Part shown: positions 1-8,475 of the stretch, one piece after another | How the letters are laid out: the number at the start of each line of letters is the position of its first letter | How positions within the stretch are numbered: the first letter of the stretch is position 1 | From: Sphaerisporangium perillae | GTDB lineage: Bacteria > Actinomycetota > Actinomycetes > Streptosporangiales > Streptosporangiaceae | Assembly (NCBI RefSeq): GCF_023276435.1 | Contig: NZ_JALLPO010000002.1 | Coordinates: 124,001 to 188,000 of the forward strand | Length of the DNA stretch: 64,000 nt | Direction of reading: 5' to 3' | Notes under the pieces: generated by a model | Databases searched by the model: none | Told to the model about the DNA's origin: nothing | The model's input: only the letters and a program-made list of their open reading frames with translations | Program-made: the position numbers and the translations under genes

Positions 1-578
1 CCATCGCCGGCGACCTCGGCGAGGCGGCCGACGTGCGGCGGGTGTGCGACCAGGCCGCCGCCCTCTTCGGCGAGATCGACATCCTGGTCAACGTGGCCGC
101 CAACAACATCCGCCGGCCCATGGGCGAGCTCACCCCCGAGGACTACGACCTCACCATGCGGGTCAACATCACCGCCCCGTACACACTCGGCCAGCACTTC
201 GGGCCGCGCATGGCCGAGCGCGGGTGGGGCCGCATCATCAACGTCGGATCCCAGCAGTCCATCAGCGCGTTCGGCGACAGCGGCGCCTACGGCGTCAGCA
301 AGGCCGCCATCACCGGCCTCAGCCGCTCCCAGGCCGAGGCGTGGTCGCGCCACGGGGTGTGCAGCAACACCGTCGTGCCGGGCTTCGTGCTCACCCCGCT
401 CACCGCGCCCGCCCAGGCCATCCCCGGCCGCGTGGAGGCGCTCGCCGCCCGCTCGATGGCCGGCCGCAACGGCCTGCCCGCCGACTTCGCCGGCATCGCC
501 GTCATGCTCGCCGGCGACGCCTCGGCCTACATCACCGGCCAGACCATCTGCGTCGACGGCGGCTTCTCGGTCCACTGA
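1..578 (+). CDS. SDR family oxidoreductase (5' end outside window)
   Basis: This is the C-terminal three quarters of a short-chain dehydrogenase/reductase; the frame is open from base 3 and the Rossmann glycine motif lies off the window. Visible SDR landmarks in order are an NNAG-type strand written NVAANN, the catalytic serine in IINVGSQQS, the YxxxK pair in AYGVSKAAI and the C-terminal ITGQTICVDGG typical of the FabG-like classical subfamily. The expected reaction is NAD(P)-dependent oxidation or reduction of an alcohol or ketone. The substrate cannot be told from sequence. It ends about 235 bp before the MerR gene and shares no visible operon with it. Confidence 0.85.
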   Translation, partial: IAGDLGEAADVRRVCDQAAALFGEIDILVNVAANNIRRPMGELTPEDYDLTMRVNITAPYTLGQHFGPRMAERGWGRIINVGSQQSISAFGDSGAYGVSKAAITGLSRSQAEAWSRHGVCSNTVVPGFVLTPLTAPAQAIPGRVEALAARSMAGRNGLPADFAGIAVMLAGDASAYITGQTICVDGGFSVH

Positions 579-746
579 CCGCCCTCAGCATCGAGCGCGA
601 CCGCATCCTGACCGACGTCTCGCTGTACTGGCTGACAGGCACGGCCGGATCGGCGGCGCAGTGCCGGGCTCGTGGGTGCTCGGTTTGGAACGAGCAGGCC
701 CCGAGGTGACAGCGGTCTCGCTGAAATCCCGCACCCGGCCGAGCGG

Positions 747-760
747 CTTTACAAAGTAAG
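747..760. promoter_or_regulatory. Dyad CTTTACAAAGTAAG, possible TetR-type operator
   Basis: The near-palindrome TTTAC-N3-GTAA lies about 50 bp upstream of the merR start. The identical 14 bp recur at 44557-44570 just before a tetR-type gene, and related forms occur at 16562, 28584 and 45372. An operator role is inference from the symmetry and the recurrence. Confidence 0.4.
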
Positions 761-774
761 TTCACTGGGTGCGT

Positions 775-805
775 TTGACTTGGAGCGCACTCCAAGGGCG
801 AGACT
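775..805 (+). promoter_or_regulatory. MerR-type promoter/operator for the merR-aldo/keto reductase operon
   Basis: A TTGACT -35 box (775-780) is followed by a 19 bp spacer and a weak -10 (800-805). The perfect inverted repeat CTTGGAG-N4-CTCCAAG (779-796) overlaps the -35 end and fills the spacer. An overlong spacer holding a dyad is the hallmark of promoters untwisted by MerR-family activators. It sits directly before the MerR gene, so autoregulation is the simple reading. Confidence 0.6.
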
Positions 806-812
806 GAAGGCC

Positions 813-1189
813 ATGGACGAGGGCATCACCATCGCCGAGGTCGCTCACCGCACCGGCCTCACGGCGCACACGCTCCGCTACTACGAGCGTGCCGGGCTGC
901 TGCCCTCCCCGCCCCCACGGGGAACCGGCGGCCACCGGTCCTGCACCAAGCGCGACCTCGACTGGGTCGTGCTGCCGTCCCGGCTGCGGACCACCGGCAT
1001 GTCGATCGCCGACATGCGCCGGTACGCCGAGCCGGCCCGGGACAGCATGCCGGCCGCCGCCCAGCGCCTGGAGCTGCCGCTCGTCCACCGCGCGCAGGTC
1101 GCCGCCCGCATCGAGCAGTTGCGGGGCGACCTGGCGCTCATCGACCGCAAGATCCAGACCTACCGCGAAAGCATCGAGGAGCACACCCG

Positions 1190-1193
<4 letters not shown>
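813..1193 (+). CDS. MerR family transcriptional regulator
   Basis: A 126-residue regulator. The N-terminal winged helix (about residues 4-70) has the family pattern [26 protein letters not shown], interrupted in the middle here only for length: [12 protein letters not shown] then [15 protein letters not shown] long C-terminal dimerisation helix follows, ending in [15 protein letters not shown]. There is no cysteine cluster, so a metal or redox sensor is unlikely and a drug- or electrophile-type signal is more plausible. The ATG at 813 was chosen because the MerR-type promoter at 775-805 would place transcription just upstream. The stop overlaps the ATG of the next gene by four bases (ATGA), so the two are probably co-translated. 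Confidence 0.85.
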
Positions 1194-2173
<980 letters not shown>

Positions 2174-2190
2174 CCACCCGGGCGCCGCGG

Positions 2191-2778
2191 TCAGGACAGA
2201 TGGCGGCCGAACAGGCGGGCCACCCGGGCCAGCGTCTCGCGCACGTTGGCCTCCGTCGTCGCGGCGCGGGCCTCCTGGACGGACAGCCACCTCAGCGGCG
2301 CCTCGGGGTTCTCCGGGCGGGCCGCGTCCGGGGTGGCGGTCGCCAGCAGGAACCGCAGGTCGGCGTGCTCGTGCGCGGGCTCGCGCGCGCCGGCCGTCAC
2401 CGGGACGACGACGATGTGCGCGATCGAGGCCCGCGAGGGGTCGGGCCACGGCGTCAGATCGCCGAGGCCGGTCTCCTCGCGGCTCTCCCGCAGCGCGATG
2501 GCGAGCGGATCGGTCTCGCCCGGATCGGCGTGCCCGCCGACCTGGAGCCACGCCCGCTGGCGCGCGTGCCACCGCAGCAGCACCCTGCGGGTCGGCGGAT
2601 GGACGATCAGCGCCGAGACGGTCGCGTGCAACGCCGTCGAACGGCCCCAGGGGTCACCGGCCGCCGGCAACGCGCGAGCGCGCTCCAGATCGGCCGCCTC
2701 CAGCGCCGTCGAGGGCCGGTACGCGGCCAGCGCCTCGACCAGCGGATCGACGACCTCCACACCGTCCGGCGCCGCCAT
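2191..2778 (-). CDS. NUDIX hydrolase
   Basis: A 195-residue NUDIX protein. The signature GX5EX7REUXEEXGU is read as GHADPGE, then TDPLAIA, then LRESREETGL around residues 78-100, including the metal-binding glutamates. The N-terminal 45 residues are family-typical padding with the start of the fold at STALHATVSALIV. Such enzymes hydrolyse nucleoside diphosphates linked to another moiety; the substrate cannot be predicted. A G-rich ribosome site precedes the ATG. It converges on the aldo/keto reductase with only 17 bp between stops. Confidence 0.85.
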   Translation of the reverse strand: MAAPDGVEVVDPLVEALAAYRPSTALEAADLERARALPAAGDPWGRSTALHATVSALIVHPPTRRVLLRWHARQRAWLQVGGHADPGETDPLAIALRESREETGLGDLTPWPDPSRASIAHIVVVPVTAGAREPAHEHADLRFLLATATPDAARPENPEAPLRWLSVQEARAATTEANVRETLARVARLFGRHLS

Positions 2779-2906
2779 TTCCCACCCCCGGGATCAGATG
2801 TCCGGCGCGGCCGTCCACGGCCACCGCCGCGTTCCGCGCACGACCGCCCGAGACTCGCATACGGCGGCGCCCGGCGACAAACCGTTTACGCCGCCGCCGG
2901 CCCCGG

Positions 2907-4199
2907 CTACGGCTTCGGGGGCTCGGCGGCCTCCGCCACCGGGGCGCCGCACGCGGCGGCCCGTCGCAGCAGCAGCTCGCGCTCGCGGTCGTTGCGCGTG
3001 AGCGAGGCCGCCCGCTGGAACTCCTCGCGCGCCTCGGCCGCCCGGCCGAGCCTGGCCAGCAGGTCGCCGCGCACGCTCGGCAGCAGGTGGTAACCCTTCA
3101 GGGCGGGCTCGTCGGCCAGCTCCTCCACCAGCGCCAGGCCGGCGGCCGCGCCGAAGGCCATCGACAGCGCCACCGCGCGGTTGAGCTCCACGACCGGGGA
3201 GGGCACCTGCCGCACCAGCGCCTCGTACAGGGCGGCGATGCGGATCCAGTCGGTCTGCTCGGCGGTGCGCGCCCGGGCGTGGCAGGCGGCGATCGCGGCC
3301 TGCAGGCCGTAGGGGCCCAGGGGACCGCCGGGCGCCTCGGCACGCTCCAGCGCCGCCAGGCCCTGCTCGATGAGGGTGCGGTCCCACCGCTCCCGGTCCT
3401 GGTCGAGCAGCAGGACCGGCTCCCCCGACGGCCCGACGCGGGCGCCGGAGCGGGAGGCCTGGATCCGCATGAGCGCGACCAGGCCGTGCACCTCGGGCTC
3501 GGCGGGCATCAGCCCGGCCAGGAGCCGGCCCAGCCGCAGCGCCTCCTCGCACAGCGCCGGGCGCATCCAGTCGTCGCCCGTGGTCGCGGTGTAACCCTCG
3601 TTGAACACCAGGTAGACGACCTCCAGCACCGACGACAGCCGGCCGGCCAGCTCCGCGCCGGCGGGGACCTCGAAGGGGACGCGGGCCTGGGCCAGGGTGC
3701 GCTTGGCCCGCACGATGCGCTGGGCCACCGTCGCCTCCCCCACCAGGAACGCGCGCGCGATCTCCTCGGTCTTCAGCCCCCCGAGCATCCGCAGCGTGAG
3801 CGCGACCCGGGCCTCGGTGGACAGCACGGGGTGGCAGGCGGTGAAGATCAGCCGCAGCAGGTCGTCCTCGATGGCGCCTTCCAGGGAGTCCTCCAGGGAC
3901 GCGTCGTCCTCCCCCTCGGTCAGCAGCTCATGGCCGAGCTCCTCCACCTTGCGCTCCAGCCGCTGCCGCCGGCGCAGCAGGTCGACCGCGCGGCGCTTGC
4001 CGACGGCCATGAGCCAGGCGCCGGGGTTGCGCGGGACGCCTTCGCGCGGCCACTGCTCCAAGGCCGCCACCAGGGCGTCCTGGGCCAGTTCCTCGGCCAC
4101 TCCGATGTCGCGCACGATGCCCGCCAGGCCGGCGGTGACCCGCGCCGACTCGGCTCTCCAGACCGCGTCGACCGCCCGATGTGCCTCAGAGACCGCCAC
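2907..4199 (-). CDS. ECF RNA polymerase sigma factor with C-terminal DUF6596/TPR-like domain
   Basis: A 430-residue extracytoplasmic-function sigma factor. Region 2 occupies about residues 10-80 (AEELAQDALVAALEQWP and NPGAWLMAVGKRRAVDLLRR). Region 4 is near 120-170 (LTLRMLGGLKTEEIARAF with LVGEATVAQRIVRAK). The long C-terminal half carries helical repeats, including FNEGYTATTGDDW and LNRAVALSMA, as in the ECF42-like group. In that group the extension is thought to control activity instead of an anti-sigma factor, and a DGPF/YCII protein usually sits next door; none is seen here. The start is GTG at 4199, with a GATAGG -10-like hexamer about 10 bp upstream, so the message may be leaderless. 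It lies 54 bp downstream of accC. Confidence 0.85.
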   Translation of the reverse strand: MAVSEAHRAVDAVWRAESARVTAGLAGIVRDIGVAEELAQDALVAALEQWPREGVPRNPGAWLMAVGKRRAVDLLRRRQRLERKVEELGHELLTEGEDDASLEDSLEGAIEDDLLRLIFTACHPVLSTEARVALTLRMLGGLKTEEIARAFLVGEATVAQRIVRAKRTLAQARVPFEVPAGAELAGRLSSVLEVVYLVFNEGYTATTGDDWMRPALCEEALRLGRLLAGLMPAEPEVHGLVALMRIQASRSGARVGPSGEPVLLLDQDRERWDRTLIEQGLAALERAEAPGGPLGPYGLQAAIAACHARARTAEQTDWIRIAALYEALVRQVPSPVVELNRAVALSMAFGAAAGLALVEELADEPALKGYHLLPSVRGDLLARLGRAAEAREEFQRAASLTRNDRERELLLRRAAACGAPVAEAAEPPKP

Positions 4200-4253
4200 G
4201 GCGACCTATCAGAGCATCCCGCCGCCGCCCTGGCAACCAGGGCGGGACCGGGT

Positions 4254-5612
4254 TCACCTCATCGGCGTGGACATCATGTGCTCGACCAGCGAGGTGGTGT
4301 GCTTGGCGTACCGGAACAGCGGGTGGGCCAGCACCTCGCGCAGGAACGACAGGTCGGTGCACAGCCCGGGCCCCTGGACGGTGAACTCCTCCAGCGCCCG
4401 GTCGGCCCTGGCCAGCGCCTGCGCGCGCGAGGGCGCCCACACCGACACCTTGGCGATCAGCGGGTCGTAGTCGGCCGTGATCCGCAGGCCGGCGGCGGCG
4501 TGGGTGTCGACCCGGGTGAACGGGCCGCCCGGCGGGACGAACCGCTCGATGAGGCCGGGCGTGGGCAGGAACCCGCGCGCGGGGTCCTCGGCGTTCACCC
4601 GGCACTCGATCGCCACGCCCGAGGAGGCGATGTCGGACTGGCCGAACGACAGCGGCTGCCCGGCCGCGACCAGCAGTTGCTCGCGTACCAGGTCGATGCC
4701 GGTCACCATCTCGGTGATGGGGTGTTCCACCTGCAGCCGGCAGTTCACCTCGATGAAGTGGCAGGCGCCCCGCTCGTCCAGCACGTACTCGAAGGTGCCC
4801 GCGCCGACGTATCCGGCGGTGCGGGCGGCGTGCACGGTGAGCTCGCCGAGGCGTTCGATGGTGGCCATGGGAAGGTTGGGCGGCGGGGTCTCCTCGATGA
4901 GCTTCTGCCGGCGCCGCTGCACCGAGCAGTCGCGTGCGCCCAGGTGGACGACGTTGCCGTGGCCGTCGGCCAGGACCTGCACCTCGACGTGCCGGGCCGC
5001 GTCCAGGTACTTCTCCACGTACACCCGGGGGTCGCCGAACAGGACCATCGCCTCGCGGCGGGTGGTGGCGAACGCGCGGGCGAACTCGCCGGGCTCGTGC
5101 ACCACCGTCATGGCGCGGCCGCCGCCGCCGGCGGAGGCCTTGATCACGACCGGATAGCCGACGGCGTCGGCCGTGCGGGCGGCCTCGGTGGCGCCGGCGG
5201 CGGGTCCGGTGCCGCCCGGCAGTACGGGAAGTTTGGCGGCGATGGCGAACTCCCTGGCCGACACCTTGTCCCCCAGCCGCGCGATCACCTGCGGAGGCGG
5301 ACCGATCAGGGTCAGCCCGTGCGCCTGGCAGATCTCGGCGAACTCGGCGCTCTCCGACAGGAAGCCGTATCCGGGATGGATCGCGTCGGCCCCGGTCTGC
5401 AGGGCGGCGGCGACGATCGCGGCCGGGTTGAGGTAGCTGTGCCGCGGCGCGGCCGGTCCGATCTGGACCGACTCGTCGGCAAGGCGCACCGCCGGGGAGT
5501 CGCGGTCCACCGTGGAGTGGGCGACCACCGTGCGGACTCCCATCTCGCGGCACGTCCGAAGCACGCGCAGGGCGATCTCGCCCCGGTTGGCGATCAGAAC
5601 TGTGGTGAACAT
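4254..5612 (-). CDS. accC: Acetyl/propionyl-CoA carboxylase, biotin carboxylase subunit
   Basis: A 452-residue biotin carboxylase, full length for a stand-alone AccC. The N-terminal domain starts VLIANRGEIALRVLRTCREMG. The ATP-grasp domain has the glycine-rich loop KASAGGGGRAM and the signature GARDCSVQRRRQKLIEETP. The catalytic segment FIEVNCRLQVEHPITEM carries the metal-binding Glu and Asn and the active-site Arg. The enzyme carboxylates biotin on AccB using ATP and bicarbonate. A GGAGCCCG site precedes the ATG. It is the last of the accDA-accB-accC run, 33 bp after accB. Placement opposite a type II PKS suggests it feeds malonyl-CoA to that pathway. Confidence 0.93.
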   Translation of the reverse strand: MFTTVLIANRGEIALRVLRTCREMGVRTVVAHSTVDRDSPAVRLADESVQIGPAAPRHSYLNPAAIVAAALQTGADAIHPGYGFLSESAEFAEICQAHGLTLIGPPPQVIARLGDKVSAREFAIAAKLPVLPGGTGPAAGATEAARTADAVGYPVVIKASAGGGGRAMTVVHEPGEFARAFATTRREAMVLFGDPRVYVEKYLDAARHVEVQVLADGHGNVVHLGARDCSVQRRRQKLIEETPPPNLPMATIERLGELTVHAARTAGYVGAGTFEYVLDERGACHFIEVNCRLQVEHPITEMVTGIDLVREQLLVAAGQPLSFGQSDIASSGVAIECRVNAEDPARGFLPTPGLIERFVPPGGPFTRVDTHAAAGLRITADYDPLIAKVSVWAPSRAQALARADRALEEFTVQGPGLCTDLSFLREVLAHPLFRYAKHTTSLVEHMMSTPMR

Positions 5613-5645
5613 CGGGCTCCAGGCTCCAAGCTGCGGGTGAAGTGT

Positions 5646-6152
5646 TCAGTGACCGTCGTGTGGCACCAGGGCCAGCAACGGCTCCTCGTACTGGACCGGT
5701 GAGCCATCGGTGGCGACGATCCGGCTGACACGCCCGCCCTGTTCGGCCTGGACGGCGTTCATGAGCTTCATCGCCTCGATGATCCCGACCTGCTGGCCGG
5801 GCTCGACGATGTCGCCCACCTCGACGAAGGGCGGCGCGCCCGGCTCGCCGGCGCGGTAGAAGGTGCCGACCATCGGCGAGGTGATCACGATGGTGCCGTC
5901 CTGGCCGTCGCCGGCCTCCTCGGCGCCGTCCGGACCGCTCTGGCCGCTCTGCCCGGTCTGTCCGGCGGGCGCCGGGGCGCCGGCGCCGGGCGGCCCGGTG
6001 TCGGCCCACTCGACCTGCAGCGCCAGGGTGGCGGTGGAGACGGTGATCCTGCGCAGGGGGGCGGGGCCGGCGTGGCCGAGCCGGGCGGCGTGGCGGACGA
6101 CCCAGTCCAGCACGCGCTCACGCTCGTCCACGGGTGCGGGTTCGGCTGACAT
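5646..6152 (-). CDS. accB: Biotin carboxyl carrier protein
   Basis: A 168-residue carrier protein. The C-terminal biotinyl domain (about residues 85-168) has the attachment motif IIEAMKLMN, with the biotinyl lysine at about residue 129. The domain starts TIVITSPMVGTFYRAGEPGAPPFVEVGD, given here in two parts: TIVITSPMVGTFYRAG and PPFVEVGDIVEPGQ; this is the AccB thumb-containing form used in acetyl-CoA carboxylase. Between the N-terminal helix region and the domain lies a Gly/Pro/Gln-rich linker (about 55-85). The ATG at 6152 follows GGAGGACATGC; a nearer upstream ATG at 6156 is out of frame. It lies between accDA and accC in one leftward operon. Confidence 0.9.
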   Translation of the reverse strand: MSAEPAPVDERERVLDWVVRHAARLGHAGPAPLRRITVSTATLALQVEWADTGPPGAGAPAPAGQTGQSGQSGPDGAEEAGDGQDGTIVITSPMVGTFYRAGEPGAPPFVEVGDIVEPGQQVGIIEAMKLMNAVQAEQGGRVSRIVATDGSPVQYEEPLLALVPHDGH

Positions 6153-6202
6153 GCATGTCCTCCTTCGACTGCGGCGGATGCGGGGCGGGCGGGGCCCGCG
6201 GG

Positions 6203-7879
6203 CTAGGCGCTGATCCCGAAGCGGCGGAAGCGCCGCCTGCGCGCGGACACCAGCTCGGCCGGCGCCTGCCGCGACAGCTCGTGCAGCGTCGCGGTGAGGG
6301 CCTGGCCGACCAGGCGGGCGGTGAGCGCCGGGTCGCGGTGCGCGCCGCCGTCCGGCTCGGGGACGACGGCGTCCAGGACGCCCTGGCCGAGCAGGTCGCG
6401 GGCGCCGATCCGCAGGGCGGCCGCGGCGCGCGGCGCGGCGGCGGCGTCGCGCCACAGGATGGCCGCGCAGCCTTCAGGGCTGATCACCGAGTAGACGGCG
6501 TTGCCCAGGGCGAGCACCCGGTCGGCGACGGCCAGGGCGAGCGCGCCGCCGCTGCCGCCCTCTCCGGTGACGACGGCGACCACCGGCACCGGGAGCCGCG
6601 CCATCAGCCGCAGGTTCTCGGCGATGGCGTGCGCCTGCCCGCCCACCTCCGCCTCGACGCCGGCGCAGGCTCCCGGGGTGTCGACGAGCGTGACGATCGG
6701 CAGGCCGAGCTTGGCTGCGAGCCGCATCAGGCGGGCCGCCTTGCGGAACCCGGCCGGGGAGCCCATGCCGAAGCCGCGGGCGACCAGTTCGCGGGTGTCG
6801 TGGCCCTTCTGGTGGCCGACGAGCATCACCGGAACGCCGCCCAGCCGCCCGATGCCGCCCACGATCGCCGGGCAGTCGCCCGACATCCGGTCCCCGTGCA
6901 GTTCCTGGAAGTCCTCCAGCAGGTAGCAGGCGTAGTCCAGGGTGGTGGGGCGGCCGGGGTCGCGGGCCAGCGCGACGGTCTGCCAGGCGTCCTGTTCGGG
7001 GAGCTCGCGCGGGTCGCGCACCAGGTGCGGAGCGGCCTCGCCCCAGGCGGCGGGGACGGTCCGGCCGTCCCTGGCCCACGCGGCGGCCGACAGCAGGTGG
7101 GCCAGCGCCGGCCTGAGCTCGGCGCGCCTGCGCACGCCGTCCACCAGGCCGCCGGCCAGCAGCGTCTCGGCGGTCTGGAATCCCTCGGGCAGCGTCTGCC
7201 CGAGGGTGCCGGCGATGACGCGGGGGCCGGCGAAGCCCATGTGCGCGCCGGCCTCGGCGACGATGACGTCGGCCAGGGTGGCGTAGGAGGCGGCGACGCC
7301 GCCGTAGGTGGGGTCGGTCACCAGCGAGACGGTGAGCAGACCGGCGTCGTCCAGGTCGGCCAGCGCCTGGGCGGTCTTGGCCATCTGCATCAGGGCCAGC
7401 GCGCCCTCCTGCATGCGGGCCCCTCCGGAGGCCGCGACGATCAACAGGGGGATGCGGTTCTCCAGGGCGTGCTCGGCCGCGGCGGTGATGCGCTCGCCGA
7501 CGGCGCAGCCGAGGCTGCCGCCCATGAAGGCGAAGTCCATGACGGCCGCGACGACCGGGTGGCCGTCGACCGACGCCGAGGCGCACACCACCGCCTCCTC
7601 CAGGCCGGTGCCGCGCCGGGTCTGCTCCAGGCGGGCGAGGTAGGGGCGGGTGTCGGTGAACTCCAGCGGGTCGACCAGGGTGGGCGCGGCCGCCAGCGTG
7701 CTCGGCGAGCCGGGGTCGAACAGCTGCTCCAGCCGCTCCCGCGCGCCCAGCCGGTCGTGGTGCCCGCAGCCGGGGCACACCCGCAGGTTCCTGCGGTGGT
7801 GCTCGCCGAACACCGGCCCCTGGCACCCCGGGCAGCGCATCCAGGGCGAGCAGTCGGTGGCGGCGCAGGTCGCGGTCAC
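6203..7879 (-). CDS. accDA: Acetyl-CoA carboxylase carboxyltransferase, fused beta and alpha subunits
   Basis: A 558-residue fusion. Residues 1-50 hold the AccD zinc ribbon (CPGCQGPVF and CPGCGHH), followed by the beta crotonase fold with [17 protein letters not shown]. From about residue 300 an AccA-like half follows, with [28 protein letters not shown] and [13 protein letters not shown]. The pair transfers carboxylate from biotin-AccB to acetyl-CoA. Actinomycete primary metabolism normally uses a different acyl-CoA carboxylase beta subunit, so a heteromeric-type fusion beside a PKS suggests a dedicated malonyl-CoA supply. The GTG start at 7879 overlaps the stop of a small upstream reading frame (GTGA), implying coupled translation. 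Confidence 0.9.
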   Translation of the reverse strand: MTATCAATDCSPWMRCPGCQGPVFGEHHRRNLRVCPGCGHHDRLGARERLEQLFDPGSPSTLAAAPTLVDPLEFTDTRPYLARLEQTRRGTGLEEAVVCASASVDGHPVVAAVMDFAFMGGSLGCAVGERITAAAEHALENRIPLLIVAASGGARMQEGALALMQMAKTAQALADLDDAGLLTVSLVTDPTYGGVAASYATLADVIVAEAGAHMGFAGPRVIAGTLGQTLPEGFQTAETLLAGGLVDGVRRRAELRPALAHLLSAAAWARDGRTVPAAWGEAAPHLVRDPRELPEQDAWQTVALARDPGRPTTLDYACYLLEDFQELHGDRMSGDCPAIVGGIGRLGGVPVMLVGHQKGHDTRELVARGFGMGSPAGFRKAARLMRLAAKLGLPIVTLVDTPGACAGVEAEVGGQAHAIAENLRLMARLPVPVVAVVTGEGGSGGALALAVADRVLALGNAVYSVISPEGCAAILWRDAAAAPRAAAALRIGARDLLGQGVLDAVVPEPDGGAHRDPALTARLVGQALTATLHELSRQAPAELVSARRRRFRRFGISA

Positions 7880-7989
7880 GCGGCGGGCTCCGCGCTCGGC
7901 GCGCCGGCCGTGATGGGGCAGGCGGGCGCGGCGGGCCCCGCGCTAGGTGTGCCGGGCGCGCTCGCCGCCAAGCAGGCGTCTGGTCGCAT
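7876..7989 (-). CDS. Small reading frame translationally coupled to accDA
   Basis: The 37-codon frame starts [13 protein letters not shown] and is rich in Ala, Pro, Gly and Ser. It has a strong GGGAGGA site seven bases before the ATG at 7989; an in-frame ATG at 7995 is too close to that site. Its TGA overlaps the accDA GTG in GTGA. accDA has no comparably good site of its own, so this frame may act as a leader for coupled translation. It has no recognisable domain, hydrophobic segment or family. It could also be an N-terminal extension of accDA separated by a sequence error, but the two are in different frames and the extension lacks any AccD-like character. Confidence 0.45.
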   Translation of the reverse strand: MRPDACLAASAPGTPSAGPAAPACPITAGAPSAEPAA

Positions 7990-7995
7990 GTGCAT

Positions 7996-8475
7996 TCCTC
8001 CCGTGACCTCCCGCGGGTGCGCCGGTGCCTGCGGCGCGCGGCGGACCTCCCTCGTGCCGCCACCATCGCGCGGGCCGCTGGTCGGGCGATGGAAGGGCGA
8101 TGGTGGCGGCCTGGTCCGGGCCCGGGAACCACGGTGCGCGCGGAGAAAGGGAGGCGCGCGATCCTGCCTCGCCGCCGGGACCCCCGCCGACCTATTTATG
8201 CCGAAATAAGATGTTTTTTCATATTAAACGCGGCAGGGCGCGACCGAGATTTCCCGGTGAGGTCCGGTAGATGATTATTCGGAAATCATGCGCAAGGTAA
8301 AGAATATAGTACTAGACCAGGACTTTTTCGGAGATTTTGTGCTCATGAGCCATTTTTCCGGAAGTTCCGATAAGCGGGTTCATCTAAATTCGAGAGGTCC
8401 ACCAGGCGCCGGGCACGTGCCGGCGCCGCGCGCCGGCCGGCCCGGGCGACGTCGCCGATCAACTGCGGAGATCAC
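7996..8475. other. Divergent intergenic region between acc operon and SARP operon
   Basis: About 480 bp without a convincing gene. The stretch 8200-8400 is strikingly AT-rich against its surroundings, with runs such as TATTTATGCCGAAATAAG, TTTTTTCATATTAAA and AAAGAATATAGTACTAG. This is where promoters for both operons and the binding sites of the SARP would be expected. No clean heptameric direct repeats could be fixed by eye. Confidence 0.5.
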
